Source of the DNA: Acinetobacter parvus DSM 16617 = CIP 108168
Lineage (GTDB): Bacteria > Pseudomonadota > Gammaproteobacteria > Pseudomonadales > Moraxellaceae
Direction: 5' to 3'
DNA length: 64,000 bases
Assembly (NCBI RefSeq): GCF_000368025.1
Contig: NZ_KB849212.1
Location: 951,250-1,015,249 of the forward strand
How positions within the stretch are numbered: the stretch's first letter is position 1; every line of letters begins with the position of its first letter. The translations under genes and the position numbers were made by a program. Below are positions 27,120 through 36,869 of this stretch, piece by piece. The notes beneath the pieces were generated by a model that saw only the letters and a list, made by a program, of their open reading frames with translations, had not been told where the DNA came from and did not search any database.

Positions 27120-27919
27120 ACTAACTCATCGAGCGCGGCTCGAAGCTCCTTCACTTTATTCACCGTCTGTTGCACAGCCTCATCCGCTGGCAATGTCGCA
27201 AAAGATTTAACGAAAGCACTTCCCACAATCACGGCATCGGCAACCTGTCCCATCGCTTTTGCAGACGCTGCATCACTGATTCCGAAACCGACACCGACTG
27301 GTACACTGGTCTTAGACTTGATTTTTGCAATACGTGCTGCTGCTTCAGCAGTATCCAGTGTTGCCGCACCAGTCACACCTTTTAGTGACACGTAGTAAAC
27401 AAAGCCACTTGCCTGATTGACCACATGCTGAATACGCTGATCAGTTGAGGTTGGCGCAAGCAGGAAAATCTGATCCATTCCATTTTTTTTAAGAACTTCA
27501 CCTAATTGCTGAGATGCTTCAGGTGGCAAATCCACCAGCAGTACGCCATCCACACCACAGTCCTTCGCATAGGCAACGAACTTTTCATAGCCAATCACCT
27601 CAACGGGGTTTAAATATCCCATCAACACCACTGGCGTGCTTTGATCCTGCTCACGAAAGGCCTTGACCATATCCAGTGCATTAAGGGTATTGGTTCCACC
27701 TGCCAGAGCACGCTCAGCAGCTAAGGCAATTACAGGGCCATCCGCCATTGGGTCTGAGAACGGCAGCCCCAGCTCAATGACATCAACGCCCGCCTCAACC
27801 ATCTGATGCAGCAATGGAACGGTTACTTGTGGATGCGGGTCACCTGCCATAACATAAGAAACAAGCGCTTTACGTTGCTGAGATTTAAGCTGTTCAAAAC
27901 GAGTGGCAAGACGTGACAT
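27116..27919 (-). CDS. trpA: Tryptophan synthase alpha subunit
   Basis: 267-residue TIM-barrel enzyme that splits indole-3-glycerol phosphate to indole, which passes to TrpB. The catalytic residues are in DVIELGLPFSDPMADGP; YYVSLKGVTGA and the phosphate-binding VGVGFGISDA follow. The frame is open to 27985, but the ATG at 27919 gives the standard start MSRLATRFEQLKSQQRK and has AAGGAAAG upstream. It heads the trpA-accD-folC-SPOR run. Its partner trpB lies about 7 kb away, upstream on the same strand. Confidence 0.96.
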   Translation of the reverse strand: MSRLATRFEQLKSQQRKALVSYVMAGDPHPQVTVPLLHQMVEAGVDVIELGLPFSDPMADGPVIALAAERALAGGTNTLNALDMVKAFREQDQSTPVVLMGYLNPVEVIGYEKFVAYAKDCGVDGVLLVDLPPEASQQLGEVLKKNGMDQIFLLAPTSTDQRIQHVVNQASGFVYYVSLKGVTGAATLDTAEAAARIAKIKSKTSVPVGVGFGISDAASAKAMGQVADAVIVGSAFVKSFATLPADEAVQQTVNKVKELRAALDELV

Positions 27920-28771
27920 GGGATTATGCTTTCCTTGATTTATATAAATTGAGGAGTTGTTTGTAGTCATACAGAAACACTGCATTGTACCGCTATTTTT
28001 TGTTCATTGAACAGGGTTTGGCGCGATTCAACAGCGAATGTTGCTACTTACAACAACCCACATACATTTATCTCTATTTTTGTTTTTTTCTCAATGATCA
28101 AAGCTTCCTAATTTGTTTCGCTTACAATTTTAAAAACTGCTTCGGTGTGACACCTGTCCAGCGTTTAAATGCACGCCCAAAGGCACTTTGATCAGCATAA
28201 TTTAAACGTTCCGCAATTTCTGACAATGATTTGCCCTGTTGTAAATACAATTTACTCTGCTCTAAACGGTATTGATCCAGAATATCCTGAAAGTTCAATT
28301 GATAGCTTTTGAGCTGACGCTGCAAGGTACGTTCTGAGCAGTGCAAACGTTTTGCAATATAACTCTGTAGAACTTCCTCTTGCTGCAACAAGCCCTGCTC
28401 AATATAACCTTGAATTTTCTGTCTGAACTGCTGTTGCTGTATCTCAAAAGAACTCATGCTATTTAACGATTGCTGAGCCTGATGAGAGAGCACATGATTC
28501 AACTGTTGATCCGCGGCAATACTTTTCGCCTGCAAAATCTGATTGGAAAAACGAATTGCATATTGTCCAGCCTGTACCTGAATGGCACAGCCATAAAATT
28601 TTTCAAAATGATATAACGCAGTATTCGGCGCATAACCAAATTGAATCATTTGCGGTGGCATTAAAGCATCTTGCACAATTGACTGGGCAATTTTAAAAAT
28701 CAACGCCAAATTTAGCTCATACATTTCCCGATAATCACTATAAGACGCACTCCAAACAATTTGAATATAAT

Positions 28772-29872
28772 TAGGACTTACGCATTGACGGATTCAAAAA
28801 AGTATTAAAATAGTTTATAAAGTATCTGTGATCAGACGAACTAAACATGCTTCTACAGCAACTTGTACATTACCCATTTATATGGGCTTTCTCATGACAG
28901 AACCGAACTCTATTAGCTGCACACAACTTGCCGAGACTTATAATATCTCGCATGATAGTGTAAATCGCTTTCTAGAGCGTGAAGACTACACACCTCACGA
29001 CCTATATCAAGAAGCAATTCAACATATTGATAATAATAAACTTATAGTCAGTATTGATGATACTGTTTTAGATAAACCATATAGTCAACATATGGACTTA
29101 GTTAGCTATTTTTGGTCAGGCAAACACCACCGATCCGTCAAGGGTATTAATCTCATTACCTTGTATGCGACAGATCAGAATGGTCAAAATATTCCAATTA
29201 ATTTCCGAATTTATGACAAATCTGAGGGTAAAACCAAGAATGATTACTTTATGGATATGTTAAGTGAAGTACTTAGTTGGGGTGCAAAGATTCAATTTAT
29301 TACAGGTGATAGTTGGTATTCATCGACTGCAAATCTAAAAACCATAAGAAAACATGGTATTCGATTTATGTTTGGTATCGACTGTAACCGTAAGGTTTCC
29401 CCAGAAAAAGGACAATGGTTTCAACTGCGTTTATTGCCAGATTTCCATCAGGGTCAAGTGGTCTGGCTCAAAGATTTTGGCTTTGTACAATTATTTAAGA
29501 CTCAGTTAAAAGAACAGCAGAGGTTTTATATTGTGTATCAAGATGAAGATGATTTATTGTCCTTTGAGGGTTTTCATGAATTACATTCAAGTCATTGGAA
29601 AATAGAACAATATCACCGAGTGATTAAACAGGTTTGTCATATTGAAAAGTTTCAAGTAAGACGATCTAAACTGATTTTGAATCATATTTTTTCAGCCTTG
29701 ATGGCCTACGTCGAGATACAAAAGAACCAGTTTGAGGGGATCTTTGAAAATGTATATCATTGGCAGAAGAAATTATTTAGACCAATGATCAAAAACTTCA
29801 TTGATGACTTTATTCTCGATAAAAATCATCTGCTACCACAGAGAGTCTATAAATAACAGTGCGTAAGTCCTA
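28772..29872 (+). mobile_element. ISAba11-like insertion sequence (IS701 family), 1101 bp
   Basis: Complete element. Both ends carry TAGGACTTACGCA (left 28772-28784, right as its complement 29860-29872), extending to about 15 of 16 positions. It is flanked by a 5-bp duplication ATAAT at 28767-28771 and 29873-29877. The length, ends and 5-bp duplication agree with my recollection of ISAba11 of Acinetobacter baumannii, but I could not check the sequence. The perfect duplication and the intact transposase frame point to a recent insertion. Confidence 0.9.
28828..29856 (+). CDS. DDE transposase of the ISAba11-like element
   Basis: 342 codons from a GTG, with ATG alternatives at 28882 and 28894 which may be the true start since MTEPNSISCTQLAETYNISH looks like the family N-terminus. 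Acidic DDE residues are likely in IVSIDDTVLDKP, FITGDSWYSS and SSHWKIEQYHRVIK (the W-x-I-E-x-Y/H triad end), as in the IS701/IS4 superfamily. It covers almost the whole element and ends 16 bases before its right end. The enzyme cuts and pastes the element. Confidence 0.9.
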   Translation: MIRRTKHASTATCTLPIYMGFLMTEPNSISCTQLAETYNISHDSVNRFLEREDYTPHDLYQEAIQHIDNNKLIVSIDDTVLDKPYSQHMDLVSYFWSGKHHRSVKGINLITLYATDQNGQNIPINFRIYDKSEGKTKNDYFMDMLSEVLSWGAKIQFITGDSWYSSTANLKTIRKHGIRFMFGIDCNRKVSPEKGQWFQLRLLPDFHQGQVVWLKDFGFVQLFKTQLKEQQRFYIVYQDEDDLLSFEGFHELHSSHWKIEQYHRVIKQVCHIEKFQVRRSKLILNHIFSALMAYVEIQKNQFEGIFENVYHWQKKLFRPMIKNFIDDFILDKNHLLPQRVYK

Positions 29873-30362
29873 ATAATCAGAAAACTGCTGAACATTCAGT
29901 TGTTCTAAATTGGTCTGTTTAAAGACTAAAGAATAATAACGTTGTAAAAGCTGTAACGCCTGTTGCAGATCTAAACTGGTTGAAGCCAAATATCCCATTA
30001 AACCCAAATCTTGCAAATTGGCATGTTCAGCCAATACTAATGTAATCGGTCGAGGGAAATAAGCTTGTGCAGATTGCAAAAGCAATGCATAACGTTCGAC
30101 ATCAAAATCATGCTCATCTGGATTTTCTAAACAGGCATGAAAAGCTTGCCAAAGTTCAGGTGCAACAACTTTAGACAAATCAATGTTTTCCTGCTGTAGG
30201 ACACGATTCAACAACCGTAGGTATCCAATAATAATTTTAACTGACATATGCCGATCTCATCCTGATCTGTCGTTATTTGTATAAAACTTGGCTGTAACTG
30301 TCAAAACATTTCATCGGACTTTTTCCATACTGAGTTTATGCAAAAGACAAGGAATAGCAAAA

Positions 30363-31238
30363 ATGAATGCACATGTTTCCTATCAGGCTGATCCAATTGT
30401 AAGAACAAACCTAGACTTTCACCTCAATGAGGCTCCACGTTTCTGGTTTGGTGGCGATCCATTCCGTACCCGCATGTTTGATGCATTAAGCCTGACATTT
30501 CCTGATGGCGAACGCTACTTCATTGAATGTGTACGTTTATTCCGCGACAAGATCAATGATCCTGAGCTACAGGAACGTGTGGCAGACTTTATTCGTCAAG
30601 AAGCCCAGCACGGCATTGCCCATGACAAAATGAACCAGATCATGAAAGATCAAGGCATGCCTGTGGATCAGTTCACCAACCGTTTGAAAAAAATATTTAG
30701 ATTTGAATTGAAGCATCGCTCACCACAATACAATATTGCCATGACGGCCGCGGCTGAACATTTAACCGCCCTGATGGCAGATACATTCTATAGTAAGAAA
30801 GAAACATTGGCAGAGGCTGATCCTTTTGTTCGCGCGCTGTTCGCATGGCATGCAATTGAGGAAATGGAACATCGTGATGTGGCTTTTGATGTCATGCAAC
30901 AGGTCGGTGAAGTGCCTGAGTTTACCCGTAAATCTGCATTGGTGATTACGACGGTGTTAATGTTTGGATTTACCCTTTATCGTACCGACGTGATGCTAAA
31001 ATGTGATGGTTTCAGTTTAAGACAACGTTTTGATATGGCGCGTAAAGGCTTACCTTGGTTCTTTGGCCGCAACGGTATTTTGACAGCAAAAAGAGCGCAA
31101 TATAGCGACTGGTTTAAAAAAGACTTCCATCCAAATCAACACCCAATTATTCGTCAATACGATGTTTGGATTGATACTTTAGCCAAAACCAATGACCCAA
31201 TTGCAGCGGGTGAAGCTTTTTGGCAAGCAGCAATATAA
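30363..31238 (+). CDS. Metal-dependent hydrolase (PF10118 family)
   Basis: 291-residue predicted di-iron helical protein of the PF10118 family. Glutamate/histidine metal motifs are visible as FIECVRLFRDKI, RQEAQHGIAHDKM, TAAAEHLTALM and WHAIEEMEHRDVAFD, resembling ferritin-like bundles. The frame is open from 30288, but ATG 30363 has CAAGGAATAGC upstream and begins MNAHVSYQADPIVR. The disrupted AraC gene is divergent. Reaction is unknown; in Acinetobacter such genes sit next to lipid-related regulators. Confidence 0.82.
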   Translation: MNAHVSYQADPIVRTNLDFHLNEAPRFWFGGDPFRTRMFDALSLTFPDGERYFIECVRLFRDKINDPELQERVADFIRQEAQHGIAHDKMNQIMKDQGMPVDQFTNRLKKIFRFELKHRSPQYNIAMTAAAEHLTALMADTFYSKKETLAEADPFVRALFAWHAIEEMEHRDVAFDVMQQVGEVPEFTRKSALVITTVLMFGFTLYRTDVMLKCDGFSLRQRFDMARKGLPWFFGRNGILTAKRAQYSDWFKKDFHPNQHPIIRQYDVWIDTLAKTNDPIAAGEAFWQAAI

Positions 31239-31251
31239 AATCTCATTAGAG

Positions 31252-31273
31252 CCTCCCTTTTTTTAAAGGGAGG
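31252..31273. terminator. Hairpin between converging genes
   Basis: Stem CCTCCCTTT / AAAGGGAGG with loop TTTT, between the PF10118 gene and the DUF2804 gene. T-run is weak on either side. Confidence 0.6.
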
Positions 31274-31294
31274 TTTGGAAAGATTTCTCAATAA

Positions 31295-32290
31295 TCACCA
31301 CTTTTCATTCTGCTGTTCAAATAAACCATACTGATCATTCAACACCAGTAACTCACCATTTTCTTGCTCAATCGTGCCACTCACTTTGGCTTGCCATTGA
31401 TTAAACTGACTTCCGATTAAACGTAAATTGATATTTTCAAAACGACACCACCCTGTTTGCACCAACAAGTTTAATCGGGCATCCAAAGAGCGAATTGACC
31501 AACACTTTTCATTCTGCTGTTCAAATAAAACATCCGTGAGTGGATATAAACGACCATCGACCCACAAGGCATTTTCATTGCCAAAGCTTTCATTCACACC
31601 CGATGCAAGGTTAAGTCCAATACGACGATCTTGTTCATCACGGAACTGACAAGACAACCAGAACCAAGCCGTTTCAGGGCGTAAAAAACCACAGGTATCA
31701 TCTAATGATGCAAGGCTTTGTGCATTAAATTTTATCTGTTGCTGTTTTGGACTTATAAAATAACCTTCAACCGCTAAGGTGGTTTGCTTTTGCGTATACG
31801 TCCAACCAGTGATCCCAGTTGGGCTACATAAGCTCAGTGCATCAGTCCCCGCACAAAAGATACGCGCTTTAAGCTGAACTTCACCATGTCTGGTGATTTG
31901 GATATAGCGCACACCATTGGCGTGTTTCATGTTAAAACAATAGCCTGATTTTTTAAAATAGCTTTGACTAAATAGCGGTTGTTCATCCAGTTTGGTTTGA
32001 TAGCCAAAAGGTTGAATTGCATTGCATTCAATCACTTGTTCAGCTTGATGATCATAGATATAAAAGAAAGCATGTCCAGCCCACGATAAATCAACGATTG
32101 CGACGCCGATACTGTAGTGCTCATGCTGTATACCGCAAAACTTGAATTTCTTATATTTTAACTGTTTACGCCAGCCTTTAAGTATCTGACCATACGGCGT
32201 TTTATAGATATAGTCATCGAGGTTAATTCCAGATGGTACCTGATCAAAACGCCCATAACGTGGCTGACCATTGGCTTGTATCAAATCCAT
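31295..32290 (-). CDS. DUF2804 domain protein
   Basis: 331-residue cytosolic protein of the DUF2804 family. It has an N-terminal NGQPRYGRF, a middle GVAIVDLSWAGHAFFYIYD and a C-terminal barrel-like repeat rich in Trp (AWFWLSCQFRDEQDRRIGLN). A short sequence, SQNEKCWS/FEQQNEK, appears twice near the C-terminus (LFEQQNEKCWS and LFEQQNEKW), also visible as a repeated DNA stretch at 31300-31322 and 31501-31526. The family has no known function; a lipocalin-like ligand-binding fold is possible. It faces away from the 5'-nucleotidase gene. Confidence 0.8.
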   Translation of the reverse strand: MDLIQANGQPRYGRFDQVPSGINLDDYIYKTPYGQILKGWRKQLKYKKFKFCGIQHEHYSIGVAIVDLSWAGHAFFYIYDHQAEQVIECNAIQPFGYQTKLDEQPLFSQSYFKKSGYCFNMKHANGVRYIQITRHGEVQLKARIFCAGTDALSLCSPTGITGWTYTQKQTTLAVEGYFISPKQQQIKFNAQSLASLDDTCGFLRPETAWFWLSCQFRDEQDRRIGLNLASGVNESFGNENALWVDGRLYPLTDVLFEQQNEKCWSIRSLDARLNLLVQTGWCRFENINLRLIGSQFNQWQAKVSGTIEQENGELLVLNDQYGLFEQQNEKW

Positions 32291-32496
32291 GATTTTTGAT
32301 TCCGTGACCGCATGAGAGCATCCTGTCTATCATAGCCGCTAATTCATAATATTTACTCAAAACCGTTCACAATTTTTGAGCACATTTCAACTTCTCTCGA
32401 TCTTTATTTCATTCACATTAAAGTTCAATTTTTCATCAAATATTCATACTCAAGTTTTATTTTAAAAAACAATCTTAAACCACTCGATCAAAAAAC

Positions 32497-34278
32497 ATGA
32501 CTCTACATCCATTATTAAAAGTCAACGCGTTGGGATTCATAGTATTAGCACTGACAGCATGTAACGACAACGATGATCAAAATAGTTCTGCAACCCAACC
32601 AGAACGACAAAATCAAAGTATTAATATTTTAGCTTTCAATGATTTTCACGGTAATTTAGAACCACCAAAACGTTTTATTGAGGCTGAAGACCCCACTGAC
32701 ACGAATAAATCGGTACGAATTCCTGTAGGTGGTGTCAGTTATTTTGCAGATGCAATCAATAAACTCCGTGCTCAATATCCTAACAATGCCGTGGTATCTG
32801 CGGGTGATTTAATTAGTGCCTCACCACTTACCTCATCCCTATTCTTGGATGAACCGACCATTGAAACCATGAATGAAATCAAAATTGATTTTAACGCGGT
32901 TGGTAATCATGAATTTGATCGTGGAACTGATGAATTACGTCGTTTGCAAAATGGTGGTTGTCAGCAATATACCACCACTAAACCTTGTCAAATTAACAAA
33001 GATTTCGCTGGTGCAAAATTTAACTTTTTAGCAGCAAATGTCTCTTTGAAAGCTGATCCCAAAAGAACACTATTTCCTGCATATAAAATTAAGCGCTATG
33101 GCAATATCCCTGTTGCGTTTATTGGTTTGACCCTAGAAGCAACACCAACAATTGTCTCAGCGGCAGGTATCAAAGATGTTGATTTTCATGATGAAGCCGA
33201 GACTGTCAATTCACTTATACCTGAGTTAAAAAAGCAAGGGGTTGAAGCAATTGTCGTAGTGGTACATGAGGGTGTAGCGCCAAGTACTAAATTTAATGCG
33301 AAAACCTGCGCAGGTTTAAGTGGACCTTTGACTGGAATATTAGATCGTTTAGATACTGCGGTTGATGTCGTGGTTTCAGGACACACCCACCAGTCTTATA
33401 TCTGTGACTATTCAACCTTAAACCCACAAAAACCATTTCTATTGACCTCAGCAGGACAATACGGCACAGCAATTACCAACATTAAACTTGAGCTCGATGG
33501 TAAAACTGGGGATGTCATCAAGAAAGATGCTCAACAAGTACCAATTCAAAGCGAAGCATATACGTCTGGAACGACTACGGTTAACTTGACTAACTTATAT
33601 GAAAAATTTAACAAGACACCAAGTATCGAAGCGATTCTGGATAAATATCGTCAAGCTGTAACTACAATTTCTGCACGTATCGTAGGCACTGCGACCACAG
33701 TCATTAATCGAAATGCAGCTGAAAGTGGTGAAACCGCTTTAGGTAATTTAATTGCAGATGCCCAACAGGCAGCAGCTTTAACTGCAAGCAATCAAGGCTC
33801 TGATTTCACATTAATGAATCCAGGTGGGGTACGTGCTGACCTTCAAACCAACAGTAATAATCAAATTACTTTTGGAGATGTATTTGCAGTACAACCTTTT
33901 GGTAATTCGATTGTCACTTTAAGTCTGACAGGCCAACAAATCCGTGAACTATTAGAACAACAATGGTCTGGGGCAAATGCTAATCGACCGCGTATATTAC
34001 AACCATCTAAAGAGCTGAGTTATGCTTATAAAAAAGATGCAACTGCTGTCCCACGTGCTACTCAAATTATGATTTCTGGGCAGGCTTTAATGGATAGCAA
34101 ATCTTATCGAGTCACCGTAAATAGTTTTATTGCAGATGGTGGCGATAACTTTACTGTACTGTCAAAAGGAACCAATCGTGTAGGTGGTGGACAAGACATT
34201 GATGCATTAGAAAAATACATCAACCAAAATTCACCTGTTCAAGCACCTGAAACCAACCGTATTAAAGTTATTCAGTAG
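32497..34278 (+). CDS. 5'-nucleotidase / metallophosphatase lipoprotein
   Basis: 593-residue exported two-domain nucleotidase of the UshA/NutA type, hydrolysing nucleotides in the periplasm or at the surface. The lipoprotein signal ends LTAC with cysteine 22, followed by an acidic linker (NDNDDQN). The metal centre motifs are ILAFNDFHGN, VSAGDLISASPL, AVGNHEFDRG and VVSGHTHQSY; the C-terminal domain starts GETALGNLIADAQ and contains the substrate-clamping MNPGGVRADL and DGGDNFTVLS. It is monocistronic, with a good terminator. It lies between trpA and trpB. Confidence 0.9.
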   Translation: MTLHPLLKVNALGFIVLALTACNDNDDQNSSATQPERQNQSINILAFNDFHGNLEPPKRFIEAEDPTDTNKSVRIPVGGVSYFADAINKLRAQYPNNAVVSAGDLISASPLTSSLFLDEPTIETMNEIKIDFNAVGNHEFDRGTDELRRLQNGGCQQYTTTKPCQINKDFAGAKFNFLAANVSLKADPKRTLFPAYKIKRYGNIPVAFIGLTLEATPTIVSAAGIKDVDFHDEAETVNSLIPELKKQGVEAIVVVVHEGVAPSTKFNAKTCAGLSGPLTGILDRLDTAVDVVVSGHTHQSYICDYSTLNPQKPFLLTSAGQYGTAITNIKLELDGKTGDVIKKDAQQVPIQSEAYTSGTTTVNLTNLYEKFNKTPSIEAILDKYRQAVTTISARIVGTATTVINRNAAESGETALGNLIADAQQAAALTASNQGSDFTLMNPGGVRADLQTNSNNQITFGDVFAVQPFGNSIVTLSLTGQQIRELLEQQWSGANANRPRILQPSKELSYAYKKDATAVPRATQIMISGQALMDSKSYRVTVNSFIADGGDNFTVLSKGTNRVGGGQDIDALEKYINQNSPVQAPETNRIKVIQ

Positions 34279-34290
34279 TTCACATAAAAA

Positions 34291-34320
34291 ATGGGGAAGC
34301 TTTCGCCTCCCCATTTTTTT
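34291..34320 (+). terminator. Terminator after the nucleotidase gene
   Basis: Stem ATGGGGA / TCCCCAT flanked by A-run and T-run (loop AGCTTTCGCC); it can act on both strands, the converging DUF1543 gene lies behind. Confidence 0.8.
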
Positions 34321-34327
34321 ATGATAT

Positions 34328-34840
34328 TTAATCAATTGGAAGATAAGTATTTTGCCAAGTTATCGGCTTAAACAGACCTTTCACTAAATGCACATAACGC
34401 CCTGCAACATGATCGATTGGGATACAATCATCCACCTCAATAACACGGTCAGTATGTGGTTTACCCCACTCTGGTGGAATCAACTGCTTCGCAATCTGTT
34501 TAGCATGAGTAGTATTTGTAGCAACCACCAAGTGATAACGATGTAACTCGCCAAATTGATTTGCTGAATATCCGCCGAGATTGATCAAATATAACTTTTG
34601 CTCGTCTACTGCTGGGGCAGCAAGCGCGAAGTGAATTTGATAATCTACACCTTGCGTCTGAACTCCAGAAAACTGAGCCCAAGCGTCAATATGTAAACCC
34701 TTCAACTCACCAAACCAAGCTTGTTTCAGTTGAGGAATGATCTCCTGCACATCATCACCGATTGCCATAACCACATCATGGACTTCGGTAATGGCTTTAG
34801 CATGTCGACCACCCAACATGACCATAAACAAACTTGGCAT
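34328..34840 (-). CDS. DUF1543 domain protein
   Basis: 170-residue cytosolic protein with two tandem DUF1543-like halves. The N-terminal MPSLFMVMLGGRHAKAITEVHDVV is characteristic; the second half has YLINLGGYSANQFGELHRYHLVVA. Ten bases separate it from the end of trpB, so it is the last gene of the trpF-trpB transcript. The family is uncharacterised. In several Acinetobacter genomes I recall a small gene between trpB and trpA, which this would be. Confidence 0.8.
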   Translation of the reverse strand: MPSLFMVMLGGRHAKAITEVHDVVMAIGDDVQEIIPQLKQAWFGELKGLHIDAWAQFSGVQTQGVDYQIHFALAAPAVDEQKLYLINLGGYSANQFGELHRYHLVVATNTTHAKQIAKQLIPPEWGKPHTDRVIEVDDCIPIDHVAGRYVHLVKGLFKPITWQNTYLPID

Positions 34841-34849
34841 GAGGTTGAC

Positions 34850-36094
34850 TTACATTTCAACCATTTCGACGCCATCAATACGGGCTACCGTCATTAAATC
34901 TTTATCACCACGACCTGAAACAGTCGCAATGATGATTTGATCTTTTGACATTGTTGGTGCCAGTTTAGTGACATACGCCATCGCATGTGAACTTTCTAAA
35001 GCAGGAATAATCCCTTCAATTTTGGTGAGATCACGGAAACCTTGTAGAGCTTCATCATCCTTAATCGGAACATATTCAACGCGTTTCATATCTTTCAAGA
35101 AACTGTGTTCTGGTCCAACACCAGGATAATCCAAACCGGCGGAAATACTGTGTGTTTCAATGATCTGACCTTGTGCATCAGACATGAGGTAAGTACGGTT
35201 ACCATGCAATACACCAACATGACCTGCATTCAACGGAGCAGAATGTTTACCTGTTTCAATACCGTAACCAGCAGCTTCAACGCCATACATTTTGACATCT
35301 TGATCATTCAGGAATGGATAGAACAAGCCCATAGCATTTGAACCGCCACCAACACAAGCCACCAAAGCATCAGGTAAACGCCCTGCTTGCTCTTGGATTT
35401 GACGGCGCGCTTCACGACCAATAATCGACTGGAAATCACGAACTAGCTGCGGATATGGATGTGGACCAGCCACAGTACCAATCACGTAATAAGTGCTATC
35501 CACATTGGTGACCCAATCACGCATCGCTTCGTTCATAGCATCTTTCAATGTTTTTGAACCGCTTTGCACAGGCACAACCTTCGCACCAAGTAAACGCATG
35601 CGGTATACATTCATCGCTTGACGTTTAACGTCTTCCGCCCCCATGAATACCACACACTCAAGGCCTAAACGCGCCGCGATCGTTGCTGTCGCAACGCCAT
35701 GCTGACCAGCACCTGTTTCTGCAATGATACGTTTTTTACCTGATAGTTTTGCCAATAAAGCCTGACCAATGGTGTTATTGACCTTATGTGAACCTGTGTG
35801 ATTTAAGTCTTCACGTTTCAAGTAAATCTGCGCACCGCCGAGCTGCTGTGACCATCGCTCTGCATGATAAAGTGGGCTAGGACGACCAACATAGAACGCA
35901 AGATCACGGTCAAATTCTGCCAAAAACTGTGCATCATTTTTCATACGACCATAAAGACTTTCCAAGTCTTCAAGTGCAGCCATCAGCGTTTCTGATACAA
36001 AACGCCCACCATGAATCCCGAAATGCCCCTGAGCATCTGGAAACTGGGTGTAGTCAATCGCCTGATTTTGTTGACTAAGGTTTTGCTGATCCAC
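34850..36094 (-). CDS. trpB: Tryptophan synthase beta subunit
   Basis: 414-residue PLP enzyme joining indole and serine to tryptophan. The PLP lysine is K104 in NHTGSHKVNN; GGGSNAMGLFYPF, the phosphate loop, and HSAPLNAGHVGVLHG follow. I start at the GTG at 36094, because AAGGAGTCCAAC directly precedes it, although the frame is open to an ATG at 36121. The start lies inside the last codons of trpF, an overlap of 20 bases. Together with TrpA it forms the alpha2-beta2 complex. Confidence 0.96.
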   Translation of the reverse strand: MDQQNLSQQNQAIDYTQFPDAQGHFGIHGGRFVSETLMAALEDLESLYGRMKNDAQFLAEFDRDLAFYVGRPSPLYHAERWSQQLGGAQIYLKREDLNHTGSHKVNNTIGQALLAKLSGKKRIIAETGAGQHGVATATIAARLGLECVVFMGAEDVKRQAMNVYRMRLLGAKVVPVQSGSKTLKDAMNEAMRDWVTNVDSTYYVIGTVAGPHPYPQLVRDFQSIIGREARRQIQEQAGRLPDALVACVGGGSNAMGLFYPFLNDQDVKMYGVEAAGYGIETGKHSAPLNAGHVGVLHGNRTYLMSDAQGQIIETHSISAGLDYPGVGPEHSFLKDMKRVEYVPIKDDEALQGFRDLTKIEGIIPALESSHAMAYVTKLAPTMSKDQIIIATVSGRGDKDLMTVARIDGVEMVEM

Positions 36095-36734
36095 GTTGGA
36101 CTCCTTGCATAAATTTTTCAATGAGTTGTTGGTCTTTTATACCTTTTGCGGACTCTACGCCTCCGCTGACATCCACAGCAAAAGCTGCTGTAGTATCAAT
36201 AGCGTCACTCACATTTTCAGGGGTTAATCCGCCTGCCAAAATCAGTGGAATATCGAGTTGGGGAAACTGGTTCCAGTCGAAACAGTGGCCTGTTCCACCT
36301 TTTAAATCAGGATGCCACGCATCAAGTAGAACCGCACTGGCTCCCACAGCTTGATAGCGCTGAATTTCGGTCAAAATATCTAAATCTGGTTGAACCTGTA
36401 TGGCCTTATACCAACGGCGTTTGCATTGTGCCGCAATCTGCTGGCATTGTTCAGGACTTTCATCACCATGTAGTTGTAATACATCTAAAGGAACTGAATC
36501 AAGTACGCTTTGTATTTCTTCTGCACTCGCATTTACAAACAGGCCAACCAGTTGCACATAAGGTGGAATAAGTTTTGCCAACGATTGCGCTTGCTCAATA
36601 GTCACATGGCGAGGACTAGGCGGGAAAAATACAAAACCGATTGCATCTGCGCCTGCCTGCACCACAGATTGAATATCTTGTGCTCGAGTTATTCCACAAA
36701 TCTTGGCGCGAGTTCGCATTTGAGATTGGCGCAT
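36075..36734 (-). CDS. trpF: Phosphoribosylanthranilate isomerase
   Basis: 219-residue TIM-barrel enzyme (214 from the next ATG at 36719) catalysing the Amadori rearrangement in tryptophan synthesis. The catalytic cysteine is in RAKICGITRAQD; GADAIGFVFFPPSPRHV and FAVDVSGGVESAKGIKD carry the catalytic Asp and phosphate binding. The next gene, trpB, begins within its end. Upstream, divergent, is the cobalamin riboswitch of btuB. Confidence 0.95.
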   Translation of the reverse strand: MRQSQMRTRAKICGITRAQDIQSVVQAGADAIGFVFFPPSPRHVTIEQAQSLAKLIPPYVQLVGLFVNASAEEIQSVLDSVPLDVLQLHGDESPEQCQQIAAQCKRRWYKAIQVQPDLDILTEIQRYQAVGASAVLLDAWHPDLKGGTGHCFDWNQFPQLDIPLILAGGLTPENVSDAIDTTAAFAVDVSGGVESAKGIKDQQLIEKFMQGVQRGSAKP

Positions 36735-36869
36735 GATGTGTCCAATTTAAAATGAATATTTTGAAACCATCGCATTGTAATGCAATTTGACTCACTTGGG
36801 GCAAAGTTCATTTCGAAATGCGATTGTTTAAAAAACGTTAACACTTTATACTTCGCCCAATATCGCAAC

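Larger units (their letters stand above)
28122..30247 (-). pseudogene. AraC-family regulator gene split by an insertion sequence
   Basis: The 5' part (30247 to 29878) encodes the N-terminal arabinose-binding-like domain (MSVKIIIGYLRLLNRVLQQ...); the 3' part (28771 to 28122) encodes the AraC helix-turn-helix (LHCSERTLQRQLK, LSEIAERLNYADQSAFGRAF, RWTGVTPKQF). Removing the 1101-bp element and one ATAAT copy restores one frame of 340 codons, joined as QQFSDYIQIVWSASYSDYREM. It is divergent from the PF10118 hydrolase at 30363 and may have controlled it. The insertion removes the DNA-binding domain from the N-terminal fragment, so it is inactive here. Confidence 0.93.
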
